Assembly: GCF_902150045.1 (NCBI RefSeq)
Contig: NZ_CABFVU010000004.1
Location: 310,001-374,000, forward strand
Reading direction: 5' to 3'
Source of the DNA: Chitinophaga polysaccharea
GTDB taxonomy: Bacteria > Bacteroidota > Bacteroidia > Chitinophagales > Chitinophagaceae
DNA length: 64,000 bases
The notes under the pieces are model-generated. The model saw nothing but the letters and a program-made list of their open reading frames with translations, had not been told where the DNA came from and ran no database searches. Position numbers and translations under genes: made by a program. Below, in pieces: positions 44,443 through 52,553 of the stretch; the stretch's first letter is position 1; each line of letters begins with the position of its first letter.

Positions 44443-45801
44443 CTACAGTGGAAGCTCCACCCTGATCTCGGTTCCCTGGTTTACCTGGCTGTTTACAATG
44501 ATGTCTCCCTTGTGCATACGGATAATATTCATGGCCAGTGGAAGCCCGATCCCGTATCCTTTATAGCGGCCGGTATTGGAAGCGCGGAAGAATGGGGAGA
44601 AGATGTAGGGCAGATCTTCCGGTGGAATACCGATGCCCTGGTCTTTTACGATAATAATATTTTTCTTTTCTGTAGCGGCGAGCGCAATGGATACAGGTTC
44701 ATTGTTGGAATATTTCACTGCATTCATTACTATGTTGCTGAGGGCAAGTTCCAGCAGCTGTTCGTTGCCCGGTATCACCAGTTTTTCTTCTTCTTCAGGA
44801 AAAAGGCTGTAGTCGATTTCTACTTTATTACCGGGATGCAGTTTATCGATGGTATTTTTTACCGTGAATAAGAGCTCATCGCTGCGGATCTGTCCCCATT
44901 CCTGTTTTTTACCGTCGAAACCGGTTTGCGCCAGGTGCAGCAGGCTTTTGGTGATATGTTCCAGCCGCCCGGCTTCATGCAGTATATTTTGCAGGGAGTA
45001 GATATATTTTTCCTGGGTGCGTTCTTTATTAAGCGCCAGTTCTGCTTCACCAATAATAGCGGTAAGCGGTGTGCTCAGTTCATGCGAAGCATTGCTTACG
45101 AAGTTGTTCTGCGTTTCAAAGGCAGTTTCCAGGCGGTCCAGCATATTATTGAAGGTGCTCGCCAGGTCATTGATCTCATCGCCGCTTTCTTCTACGTTTA
45201 GCCGCAGGTGCAGGTTGCGGGAGCTGATGCTTTTTACCTGCACCATCATTTGCCGGATAGGTTTTAAAATATATTTGGAGAAGAAGATACCGGCGCCCAC
45301 CAGGATCACGCTGGAGGCCACAGAGCATATAAGGAGGATTTTCCGGAGCCAGCTGAGGTACTCTACATTGTATTTATTGATGGCAGATACAATAACGATA
45401 TACAGACCCTGCTTGCTTTTATACAGTACGCCTTCGTAGAAACGGTCGCCTTCGCGGTGAGTGGCCTTGCTTTCATTGAGCACCTGTTGATAAAAAGAAG
45501 GAGGGAGCGTTAATTGTTCATCCTTATGTATAGTGCCGTCGGCAGCTACCTGGAGAAAGTATTCCCTTTCAGCAGGCAGTTTTTCCAGGTGCTCTTCCCG
45601 GATCTCGTTATAGATGATGGAATCGGATTCATAATAGGGAAGAGTAGCTTTTGCAGTAAGATAGGCACGTATTTCCAGCCGTTTGTAAAAGTCCTCGAAA
45701 GAGTGCTGGTTGGTGAAATAATACACCAGCCCACTCATCATGAGGATCGTGGAAATGGTTAACCCCGCGAACAACAGCAATATCTTAGTGCGTATCTTCA
45801 T
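44443..45801 (-). CDS. Sensor histidine kinase of a two-component system
   Basis: 452 residues: membrane helix 1 at about 8-28, a periplasmic sensor domain of roughly 120 residues, membrane helix 2 at about 155-175, then HAMP (KPIRQMMVQVKSISSRNL). The phospho-acceptor His240 is in NFVSNASHELSTPL. The ATP-binding domain follows (VMNAVKYS, KDQGIGIPPEDLPYIF, GYGIGLPLAMNI). The H-box reads SHELSTPL, the common variant in this phylum. The gene start overlaps the end of the response-regulator gene by 17 bases, so translation is coupled. The signal is unknown. The periplasmic domain has no recognisable fold. Confidence 0.95.
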   Translation of the reverse strand: MKIRTKILLLFAGLTISTILMMSGLVYYFTNQHSFEDFYKRLEIRAYLTAKATLPYYESDSIIYNEIREEHLEKLPAEREYFLQVAADGTIHKDEQLTLPPSFYQQVLNESKATHREGDRFYEGVLYKSKQGLYIVIVSAINKYNVEYLSWLRKILLICSVASSVILVGAGIFFSKYILKPIRQMMVQVKSISSRNLHLRLNVEESGDEINDLASTFNNMLDRLETAFETQNNFVSNASHELSTPLTAIIGEAELALNKERTQEKYIYSLQNILHEAGRLEHITKSLLHLAQTGFDGKKQEWGQIRSDELLFTVKNTIDKLHPGNKVEIDYSLFPEEEEKLVIPGNEQLLELALSNIVMNAVKYSNNEPVSIALAATEKKNIIIVKDQGIGIPPEDLPYIFSPFFRASNTGRYKGYGIGLPLAMNIIRMHKGDIIVNSQVNQGTEIRVELPL

Positions 45802-46501
45802 CAGCTTTGTTTTCCCTGATCATGTAACCCAGTCCCACCACGGTATGTATCAGTTCTGCCGGGTTATATTTATTGATCTTTTTCCGGAGATAGTTGATAT
45901 AAACGTCTACCACTTTGGTGTTCATATTGAATTCGATGCCCCATACCTGCTCCAGTATTTCCAGTCGCGACAGCACCTTCCTCGGGTTTTTCAGTAAATA
46001 TTCCAGCAACCTGTACTCTGTGGCGGTGAGCTGGATATTTTTCCCGTTCCTGCTGGCGGATTTGGTATCTGTATCCAGTTCCAGGTCGGCCATACTGAGT
46101 ATGGAAGCCGGGGTAACGGGAACGGGCATATCTGTATTGTTTTTTCTCCGCATAAGGCTGCGGATGCGGGCTTCCAGTTCCTGCAGCTTAAACGGCTTCA
46201 CGAGGTAGTCGTCGGCGCCGCTGTCGAGGCCCATTACTATATTTTCTGTTGTTCCCAATGCGGTAAGCATCAATATAGGCACTTCCAGCTGCGCTTTGCG
46301 GATGGAGCGGCATACTTCTATCCCGTTCATGCCGGGCAGCATTACATCGAGTATGATCAACCGGAATGATGGGTTATTAAGGGCCATCTGCAGCCCGCTG
46401 TTGCCATCAGGAGCCACGCTCACTTCGTAGCCTGCCTCTGAAAGGCCGCGGGTAATAACAGATACTACAGCAGGTTCATCTTCTATCAGTAATAGTTTCA
46501 T
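45785..46501 (-). CDS. OmpR-family response regulator
   Basis: 238 residues from the ATG at 46501; a TTG-initiated extension of three codons is not preferred because the promoter box precedes this ATG by 6 bases. Receiver domain with acidic pocket Glu7-Asp8, phospho-acceptor Asp52 (LIILDVMLPGMNG), Thr80 (LMLTA) and Lys102 (YLVKPF). The C-terminal winged helix reads LTATEYRLLEYLLKNPRKVLSR, then VDVYINYLRKKI and TVVGLGYMIR. It pairs with the overlapping kinase gene. Targets are unknown. The upstream phosphatase gene ends 17 bases before it, so all three may share transcripts. Confidence 0.95.
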   Translation of the reverse strand: MKLLLIEDEPAVVSVITRGLSEAGYEVSVAPDGNSGLQMALNNPSFRLIILDVMLPGMNGIEVCRSIRKAQLEVPILMLTALGTTENIVMGLDSGADDYLVKPFKLQELEARIRSLMRRKNNTDMPVPVTPASILSMADLELDTDTKSASRNGKNIQLTATEYRLLEYLLKNPRKVLSRLEILEQVWGIEFNMNTKVVDVYINYLRKKINKYNPAELIHTVVGLGYMIRENKADEDTH

Positions 46502-46507
46502 GAACAA

Positions 46508-46515
46508 CAAATATA
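46508..46515 (-). promoter_or_regulatory. -7 promoter box directly before the response-regulator ATG
   Basis: TATATTTG on the minus strand matches TAnnTTTG and ends 6 bases before the ATG at 46501. This indicates a possible internal promoter with a nearly leaderless transcript. Confidence 0.4.
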
Positions 46516-46518
46516 ATC

Positions 46519-47094
46519 CTATTCAAGGTGGCTTACACAATTAAACAGCTCACATTTCCAGTTTTCATCGGAAAACTGAAGCCTCGTAAAAGAAGTATTT
46601 TTCATGGCGGGAGTAGGATGCATTTGCGGAAGAAGGGCGTCCAGCATCTGGCGGATAAAACTGCCATGACTTACCAGCAGGATCTTTTTGCCGCTGTTTT
46701 CAGAAAGAAGGTCCTGCATAAAGGAGAGCCCTCTTGCTACTACGGCTTCATTGCTTTCCATGCCAAGGTCCATCAGTTTCCAGCTGGAGCCCCAGCGGAG
46801 AAGACGCTCTTCTTCCGTAGTGCCTTCAATGAGTCCGCCGCCGGCTTCCCCGATGCGGCTGTCTTCAATGACGCTTTCTATATTGAGCTCCTGTGCAATG
46901 ATAGCGGCAGTTTGCCTGGCGCGGAGCAGGTGGCTGGAGTAAATAAGGTCCCAGGTTTCGCCGCTGAGCCGCTGCCCCAGTTTAAGGGCCTGCGTAATGC
47001 CTTCCTCATCCAGTGGGATGTCTGAATGCCCCTGCAGTTTGCCGGCTTTATTCCAGGAGGTGGTACCATGACGGATAATAGCGATCTGGGTCAT
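46519..47094 (-). CDS. Histidine-phosphatase family protein (phosphoglycerate-mutase-like)
   Basis: 191 residues from the ATG at 47094 (an upstream TTG adds ten residues). The phosphohistidine motif IIRHGTTSWN is at the N-terminus (His8-Gly in RHG). The second motif SSHLLRARQTA, the acidic loop RIGEAGGGLIEG and the C-terminal ILLVSHGSFIRQML with the second catalytic His complete the active site. Members act on phosphoglycerate, alpha-ribazole phosphate, fructose bisphosphate or other phosphates. The substrate is not specified here. It comes first in the possible phosphatase - response regulator - kinase operon. Confidence 0.9.
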   Translation of the reverse strand: MTQIAIIRHGTTSWNKAGKLQGHSDIPLDEEGITQALKLGQRLSGETWDLIYSSHLLRARQTAAIIAQELNIESVIEDSRIGEAGGGLIEGTTEEERLLRWGSSWKLMDLGMESNEAVVARGLSFMQDLLSENSGKKILLVSHGSFIRQMLDALLPQMHPTPAMKNTSFTRLQFSDENWKCELFNCVSHLE

Positions 47095-47121
47095 ATTGGG
47101 TCTTTTAATCTTTCCGGGGAA

Positions 47122-47129
47122 CAAATATA
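47122..47129 (-). promoter_or_regulatory. -7 promoter box of the histidine-phosphatase gene
   Basis: TATATTTG on the minus strand, 27 bases before the ATG at 47094. Confidence 0.4.
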
Positions 47130-47206
47130 TATAAAAGGGAGCGGGGTTAATAGTTAAAAATTCCCGGGCGTATTCACCACATTTATACCTGTTTACAAGT
47201 AATCAG

Positions 47207-47214
47207 TACCTTTG
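47207..47214 (+). promoter_or_regulatory. -7 promoter box of the 55-residue reading frame
   Basis: TACCTTTG matches TAnnTTTG and ends 5 bases before the ATG at 47220. Confidence 0.4.
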
Positions 47215-47219
47215 TTATT

Positions 47220-47387
47220 ATGGAAATGAATATTGATCCCAACGAAGAAAAGCCAGTTGAGAAAGAAAGCGAAATAAAACCGGAACCCGTTATCCATGAT
47301 GGTTCAGGAGGCGCATTTGAAGGCACGGAAATGGTCACAGAGGAAAGGGAAGAACAACCCCGTCCGAAAGGCCCCACTCCATATTGA
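47220..47387 (+). CDS. Small acidic protein, 55 residues
   Basis: ATG at 47220 to TGA at 47385-47387. The product is very acidic and Glu/Pro-rich (MEMNIDPNEEKPVEKESE; ending RPKGPTPY) with no predicted helix pair, signal or membrane segment, so it is probably disordered. It is supported by a good promoter box 5 bases before the ATG and by its place in a 347-base gap between two clear genes. I do not recognise a family. The class I aldolase gene begins 54 bases downstream on the same strand. Confidence 0.55.
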   Translation: MEMNIDPNEEKPVEKESEIKPEPVIHDGSGGAFEGTEMVTEEREEQPRPKGPTPY

Positions 47388-47441
47388 ACGGAGGGTAGCC
47401 GTTGCCGTATTAAATCCTTAAATTAGGCGTATCAAAAAGTC

Positions 47442-48521
47442 ATGCTTATGTTATCCTTCGAAAAAATCAGCGAATTACTGGGCAAAGAAAGCGATACCCT
47501 GCTGCAACATGAATGCAAAACCATCAGCAAAGACCTGCTGCATCTGCCGGGGCCGGATACGGTGAACAGCATTTACCGGGCTTCCGGCCGTAATCCGCAG
47601 GTGCTGCGCAGTTTGGGCCAGCTGTTTGGCCATGGCCGGCTGGGGGGCACCGGTTATATGTCTATACTCCCGGTAGACCAGGGCGTGGAGCACAGTGCAG
47701 GGGCGTCTTTTGCTAAATATCCCGCTTATTTCGATCCGGAAAATATCGTGAAGCTGGCCATAGAAGGCGGTTGCAATGCAGTAGCCTCCACTTTTGGCGT
47801 GTTGTCGGCTGTAGCGCGCAGCTATGCACACCGCATTCCTTTTATTGTAAAGATCAATCATAACGAACTGCTTACTTATCCTAACCGGGCTGACCAGGTG
47901 ATGTATGGCACCGTGGAAGAAGCCTGGAACCTGGGCGCGGTGGCAGTGGGCGCCACTATTTATTTTGGCTCCGATCAGTCGGACCGGCAGATCGTGGAAG
48001 TATCCCGCGCTTTTGCAAGAGCGCATGAACTGGGAATGGCCACTATTCTCTGGTGTTACCTGCGTAATGATGCTTTTAAGAAAGATGTGGATTACCACCT
48101 CGCCGCAGATCTTACCGGGCAGGCTAACCACCTGGGGGTAACCATACAGGCAGATATTATCAAACAGAAACTGCCGGCGGTAAATGGCGGCTACAAAGCG
48201 CTGAATACCGGCTCTTCTTCCTATGGTAAACTGGATGAGCGCATTTATACCACGCTTACTTCAGATAACCCGATTGACCTGTGCCGGTACCAGGTGGCTA
48301 ACTGTTATATGGGACGTATGGGGCTCATTAATTCAGGCGGCGCTTCCGAAGGAGAGGCAGATCTGGCAGAAGCCGTACGCACCGCTGTGATCAATAAAAG
48401 GGCCGGTGGTATGGGACTGATCTCGGGGCGTAAAGCCTTCCAGCGCCCTATGGCGGAAGGAGCAGCGCTGCTGAACGCCATCCAGGATGTATACCTGAAT
48501 GAACAGATAACGATCGCTTAA
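47442..48521 (+). CDS. fbaB: Class I fructose-bisphosphate aldolase (DhnA/FbaB type)
   Basis: 359 residues of the archaeal-type class I aldolase: ILPVDQGVEHSAGASFAKYP near 75-95, IPFIVKINHNELLTYP with the Lys region, VGATIYFGSDQSDRQIVE, a WCYLRN segment, and the C-terminal GGASEGEADLAEAVRTAV with GGMGLISGRKAFQRP (phosphate-binding and Schiff-base region). It cleaves fructose 1,6-bisphosphate by a Schiff base without metal. In this window it links the sugar-uptake systems to glycolysis. The start could be the ATG at 47442 or the next one two codons later. Single gene. Confidence 0.92.
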   Translation: MLMLSFEKISELLGKESDTLLQHECKTISKDLLHLPGPDTVNSIYRASGRNPQVLRSLGQLFGHGRLGGTGYMSILPVDQGVEHSAGASFAKYPAYFDPENIVKLAIEGGCNAVASTFGVLSAVARSYAHRIPFIVKINHNELLTYPNRADQVMYGTVEEAWNLGAVAVGATIYFGSDQSDRQIVEVSRAFARAHELGMATILWCYLRNDAFKKDVDYHLAADLTGQANHLGVTIQADIIKQKLPAVNGGYKALNTGSSSYGKLDERIYTTLTSDNPIDLCRYQVANCYMGRMGLINSGGASEGEADLAEAVRTAVINKRAGGMGLISGRKAFQRPMAEGAALLNAIQDVYLNEQITIA

Positions 48522-48553
48522 CTACAGGAGGAGTGGAGGGAAATGCCCTCCGC

Positions 48554-49801
48554 TCATCTTACCTGGCCATTGCCACGCACAAACCATTTTTCCGTTACCA
48601 GTTTTTCAAGAGCAAAAGGCCCCCGCGCATGAAGTTTCTGCGTGGAGATCCCTATTTCCGCGCCCAGGCCAAACACGCCGCCGTCTGTAAACCGCGTAGA
48701 GGCGTTCACGTATACGGCTGCGGCATCCACTTCGTTGAGAAAACGTTCGCTGAGGGCATTGTTACGGGAAACGATCGCTTCAGAGTGACGGGAAGAATAT
48801 TGCTGGATATGCGCCAGCGCCGCATCGATGCCGGGCACCACTTTAACGGAACATTTCAGCGAAAGGAATTCCCTTCCGAAATCTTCCGGCTGTGCCGCAA
48901 AAAGATGCGGGTAATTATTTTTCTGCAGGATGCTGAAGGCTAACGGGTCCGCATATACGTCTACTCCGTAGTGCTGCAACTGTGGCCCCAGCAGGGCCAG
49001 GAAATCGGCAGCCACTGCTTCGTCTACCAGCACCGTGTCCAGCGAATTGCATACCGACGGGCGGGATACTTTTGCATTGGTAACAATAGCGGCCGCCTGC
49101 GGCAGATCGGCGGATTTTTCCACGTAAGTATGACATACTCCTGCACCGGTTTCAATGACCGGTACCCTGGAGTTGGTACGCACAAACTCTATCAGCTGTT
49201 CAGAGCCACGGGGAATGATAATATCAATATATTTTACGGCAGTGAGCATTTCCATTACCAGGCTGCGGTCTGCAGGCAGCAGCTGCACGGCATGTTCATC
49301 TACTTCAAACTGTTTTAATACTTCCTGTATCAGCGATACAAGTATGGTATTGGTATAAAAAGCATCGCTACCGCCGCGCAGCACGCATACGTTGCCGGAG
49401 CGGATACAGAGCGCTGCTACATCCACCGTTACGTTGGGTCTTGATTCATAGATCACGCCCACCACGCCGAGAGGTACGGTTTTCTTTTGTACCAGCAGGC
49501 CATTGTCCAGCGTTCTTTCCAGTACCAGTACATTCGCCGGATCCGGCAGGCCGGCAATATCTTCCAGGCTGGAGGCCAGGTCGCGGATCCGCGCTGCGTT
49601 GAGCAGCAACCGGTCCTTTTTGGGATCATCGTCTGCCATGCGGTCCAGGTCTTTTTTATTCTCCGCCATAATATCTTCCGAGCGGATCAGGATCACGGAC
49701 GCCAGTTTGCGCAGCAATGCCTGCTTCTGTACATCAGGGAGCGTACGGATGGAAACGCCGGACAGCTGTGCTTTTTCCAGTAAAGGTTGTATAGTTTGCA
49801 T
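48554..49801 (-). CDS. proA: Glutamate-5-semialdehyde dehydrogenase
   Basis: 415 residues, full length. Family segments include PLGVVGVIYESRPNVTVDVAALCIRSGN near 115-140, LRGGSDAF, IIPRGSEQLIEFV, ETGAGVCHTYV, the catalytic Cys in RPSVCNSLDTVLVD, and the C-terminal FTDGGVFGLGAEIGISTQKLHARGPF. It reduces glutamyl-5-phosphate to the semialdehyde with NADPH, the second step of proline synthesis. It starts 12 bases behind the proB stop, so the two form the classical pair, in the order proB-proA. Confidence 0.97.
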   Translation of the reverse strand: MQTIQPLLEKAQLSGVSIRTLPDVQKQALLRKLASVILIRSEDIMAENKKDLDRMADDDPKKDRLLLNAARIRDLASSLEDIAGLPDPANVLVLERTLDNGLLVQKKTVPLGVVGVIYESRPNVTVDVAALCIRSGNVCVLRGGSDAFYTNTILVSLIQEVLKQFEVDEHAVQLLPADRSLVMEMLTAVKYIDIIIPRGSEQLIEFVRTNSRVPVIETGAGVCHTYVEKSADLPQAAAIVTNAKVSRPSVCNSLDTVLVDEAVAADFLALLGPQLQHYGVDVYADPLAFSILQKNNYPHLFAAQPEDFGREFLSLKCSVKVVPGIDAALAHIQQYSSRHSEAIVSRNNALSERFLNEVDAAAVYVNASTRFTDGGVFGLGAEIGISTQKLHARGPFALEKLVTEKWFVRGNGQVR

Positions 49802-49813
49802 GGTTGTTTTTCT

Positions 49814-50848
49814 TTATAACAGCACAATATCATCGGCATGGGCCACTTCAATATTCTGCGCTTTAGGCTGGGTATCGAGCAGGTCTGAAGCAATTTTTGC
49901 CCGGCCTACTGCAATGGCAACATTTTCTTCATTTACAATTTCAATCACTTCCCCGCATTCAAATTTCTCCAGCACGGCTTGCACACCTACCGCAAGCAGG
50001 CTATGGCGTTTTTCCAGTGCCTGTTGCGCGCCTGCATCCACCTGTATCCTGCCGGTAACCAGGCTGCCGCTGGCCAGCCACTTTTTCCGGGCCGGCATGC
50101 TGCAGGGCTGTGGCAGGCACAAGGTGCCTGTTTTGCCCGCAATGGCATTGAGTATCCCGTCTTCAGTGCGAATGCCGAAAATAACCACCCTGATGCCCAT
50201 CCTGGTAGCCAGGCGGGCAAAGGTGAGCTTTGATACCATGCCGCCTAAACCGAGGGCGGATTTTTCTTTATCGGCCAGTCCAAGCGCGGCTTTGTCAATC
50301 ACAGCTATCTGCGGCACTACCTGCCCGGCCCTGTCCAGTACACCGGCAACAGAAGTGCTGAACAGCAGCAATGATGCGCCAAAGCCTACGGCAATGAGTG
50401 TGGCCAGTTCATCGTTGTCGGAAAATTTCAGTTCCAGGCTGCTCACCACATCATTTTCATTGGCAATGGGAATGATGTTGCTGGCCCATAACTCTTCATA
50501 GGTACGTTTTAGCTGGAGGAACTGGTTCCTGTCGGAAAAATGCTGGCGCTCACAAAGACTTTGCGCTACAGCAATGCTATATGGTGCGAAATAACGGCTG
50601 TATTTATTCAGTAGCAGCGGATTACCCACTGCGGCTGCGGCTTTCCGCTCGCTGATGGTGCCGTTGTATTGACGCAGGAACTGCTTCCCTGCGGCCACCG
50701 CCCCGGACGATACCAGCACAATATGATAGTCTGCATGTAATTCTGCCACCTGCCGCGCTATACCGGCAATCACGGTCTCGTCGAGGTCACCGTTCTGATG
50801 GGTGATCGACGCTGTTCCAAATTTTATAACTAATATCGGTTTGCTCAA
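49814..50848 (-). CDS. proB: Glutamate 5-kinase
   Basis: 344 residues. The amino-acid kinase domain shows VIKFGTASIT at the N-terminus, VSSGAVAAGK, PIANENDVVSS, KFSDNDELATLIAV and LGLGGMVSKLTFARLATRMGI. A PUA-like C-terminal domain follows from about 265 (GSLVTGRIQVDAGAQQALEKR). The frame begins with TTG at 50848 (MSKPILVIKFG) and there is no ATG before the conserved kinase motif, so a TTG start is the best model. It phosphorylates glutamate and is normally feedback-inhibited by proline. First gene of proBA. Confidence 0.95.
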   Translation of the reverse strand: MSKPILVIKFGTASITHQNGDLDETVIAGIARQVAELHADYHIVLVSSGAVAAGKQFLRQYNGTISERKAAAAVGNPLLLNKYSRYFAPYSIAVAQSLCERQHFSDRNQFLQLKRTYEELWASNIIPIANENDVVSSLELKFSDNDELATLIAVGFGASLLLFSTSVAGVLDRAGQVVPQIAVIDKAALGLADKEKSALGLGGMVSKLTFARLATRMGIRVVIFGIRTEDGILNAIAGKTGTLCLPQPCSMPARKKWLASGSLVTGRIQVDAGAQQALEKRHSLLAVGVQAVLEKFECGEVIEIVNEENVAIAVGRAKIASDLLDTQPKAQNIEVAHADDIVLL

Positions 50849-50965
50849 TTTCTGCGCTATTTGGCGCCTAAAATAATATTAAGGCGGCGAAATTCTAAAT
50901 GAATAATTTATCCTGGTTGCCGGAAATGCCTTTTATTTGATTTTTGTATTGATTAAACACGCTAT

Positions 50966-51865
50966 ATGATAAAGCACGTTGCCATGTTTATAACGGCCAC
51001 AGTAGCCGCCTCCGTTGTATATCTCCCAATGGCCAGCGGCCAGCAAACACTCCGTCAGCAAATTGCAGGCATCGCCGGAAATATATCAGGAAAAGTTGGG
51101 GTATATGCGGAAGTCCTGGAAACAAAGGATACGGTTTCGTTTAACCGCGACGGGCATTTCCCTATGCAGAGCGTATACAAGTTTCCGATCGCTATGGCTA
51201 TACTTCACCAGGTAGACCGGCGCCAATTCCGCCTCGATCAATCCATTCATGTTGCCAAAAGCGACCTGATACCGCGGAATGGGGCCAGCCTGATCCGGGA
51301 TCTGCATCCCGAAGGGAACTTTGACATGGCGTTATCGGAGCTGATCAGCCATAATATCCGCGCCAGCGATGGCAGCGCCTGCGATGTGTTGTTACGCTTA
51401 CTGGGTGGTACTGCCAAAGCAGATGCCTATGTGCACAGCCTCGGTGTGAAACAGATGGTTATCGCCACCACGGAACAAGTGCAGGTGCCCAATGAAATGA
51501 TCCAGTATAAGAACTGGGCCACGCCTATGGCCATGACGCAGCTGCTGAAAATATTTTACAGGGAACCGGTATTGTCAGACAGCAGCAAAAACTATTTGAT
51601 GGATCTTATGATCACATCGAAGCCGGGTGCAAAGAGATTGAAAGGATTACTGCCTGCAGGCACAGTGGTAGCGCATAAAACAGGAACCTCCGGTACAAAG
51701 AACGGGTTAACCCGCGCCACCAATGATGTTGGTATCATTACCCTGCCAAACGGGCATCATTTGGCCATCACTGTATTTGTGTCTGATTCCAAAGCCAGCG
51801 AAGAAGAGCGGGAAGGGGCCATTGCAAAAATTGCGAAAGCGGCGTATGATCACTGGAGTAAATAA
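50966..51865 (+). CDS. Class A beta-lactamase, subclass A2 (PER/VEB/CfxA-like)
   Basis: 299 residues with a signal peptide (about 1-25). Catalytic motifs: Ser69-V-Y-Lys72 (SxxK), Ser134-Asp-Gly136 where most class A enzymes have SDN, Glu170 in ATTEQVQV at the place of the general base, and KTG in AHKTGTSG. The stretch RLKGLLPAGTVVAHKTGTSG closely matches what I remember of PER enzymes, as does QYKNW after the omega loop. It should hydrolyse penicillins and cephalosporins, possibly extended-spectrum ones. Gly at the SDN position also occurs in the Mycobacterium tuberculosis enzyme BlaC, where it weakens inhibition by clavulanate. Single gene with chromosomal context (divergent proBA), so probably intrinsic. 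Confidence 0.94.
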   Translation: MIKHVAMFITATVAASVVYLPMASGQQTLRQQIAGIAGNISGKVGVYAEVLETKDTVSFNRDGHFPMQSVYKFPIAMAILHQVDRRQFRLDQSIHVAKSDLIPRNGASLIRDLHPEGNFDMALSELISHNIRASDGSACDVLLRLLGGTAKADAYVHSLGVKQMVIATTEQVQVPNEMIQYKNWATPMAMTQLLKIFYREPVLSDSSKNYLMDLMITSKPGAKRLKGLLPAGTVVAHKTGTSGTKNGLTRATNDVGIITLPNGHHLAITVFVSDSKASEEEREGAIAKIAKAAYDHWSK

Positions 51866-51867
51866 AA

Positions 51868-51899
51868 AGCAGGCAGTTTCATTGTTGAAACTGCCTGCT
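51868..51899. terminator. Terminator between the class A beta-lactamase and lipoprotein genes
   Basis: AGCAGGCAGTTTCA and TGAAACTGCCTGCT, perfect 14-bp stem, loop TTGT. The T-run is on the minus-strand side (TTTTTATT), so it mainly ends the lipoprotein gene. Confidence 0.85.
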
Positions 51900-51904
51900 G
51901 AAAA

Positions 51905-52375
51905 TCATTTCATATATTTCTTATACTCGTTTTCAATATCAATTATATCTATTTTATGGAGTTTGTCGCCATCAAATAACCACATTTCCCAATTGTATTT
52001 TACATCGCTGAGATTCAATGTGGTGACATCTCCTTTGGCAGAATGAAAACTGATCTTTCCCCCGGCTGGCTCAATGATCTTTACGCCTTTTTCTTCCAGG
52101 AAAGCACGTGCATCTGTCATGTAGCTCTGGTAATCTTCATTGATGGTATAAAAGGCTTCTTCCCCGTTGTCTTTTTTTAGATGTTCCAGCTGGATACTGT
52201 CGGGCGTATGCAATACAGCGCAGGGATGTGTAATCCGGGTGGCGCTTCCGGCAACGGTTTGCACCGGCGGTGCGGCATCTGTGGAAACTTTTTCCTCAGG
52301 TGGTTTACTTTCGTGGCAGGCAGCAAAAGTGAGGAGCGTTACCGGTAAGATAAGGTGCTTTTTCATGGTTTTCAT
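51905..52375 (-). CDS. Small lipoprotein of unknown function
   Basis: 156 residues. Lipoprotein signal ending TFAAC, then a charged, probably flexible linker (ESKPPEEKVSTDAAPPVQ). The C-terminal 100 residues appear compact (ITHPCAVLHTPDSIQLEHLKK, GEEAFYTINEDYQSYMTDARAFLEEKGVKI, WEMWLFDGDKLHKIDII). I do not recognise the domain. It probably sits on the periplasmic side of the membrane. Alternative ATG three codons in. Convergent with the beta-lactamase gene, with a shared terminator between them. Confidence 0.7.
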   Translation of the reverse strand: MKTMKKHLILPVTLLTFAACHESKPPEEKVSTDAAPPVQTVAGSATRITHPCAVLHTPDSIQLEHLKKDNGEEAFYTINEDYQSYMTDARAFLEEKGVKIIEPAGGKISFHSAKGDVTTLNLSDVKYNWEMWLFDGDKLHKIDIIDIENEYKKYMK

Positions 52376-52511
52376 AGCAATAGTTATTTGGCATATCCCT
52401 TACACTTTACTGCAGGGCAGGTACATAAAGATAATATAAAATATGTCGGGTCCAACTATGATGATATGTTCATACATGAGTACAAAATGAGGTGGGAAAA
52501 AAAATATTCAT

Positions 52512-52523
52512 CGAAATATTTCG
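52512..52523. promoter_or_regulatory. Palindrome upstream of the ArsR gene, possible autoregulatory operator
   Basis: CGAAATATTTCG is a perfect 12-base palindrome extended on the right by ATATTTC, 19 bases upstream of the -7 box. ArsR repressors typically bind AT-rich palindromes at this position. Confidence 0.55.
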
Positions 52524-52541
52524 ATATTTCAAAAATAGTAT

Positions 52542-52549
52542 TACTTTTG
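52542..52549 (+). promoter_or_regulatory. -7 promoter box of the ArsR gene
   Basis: TACTTTTG matches TAnnTTTG and ends 4 bases before the ATG at 52554, so the transcript is probably leaderless. Confidence 0.5.
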
Positions 52550-52553
52550 TTCT

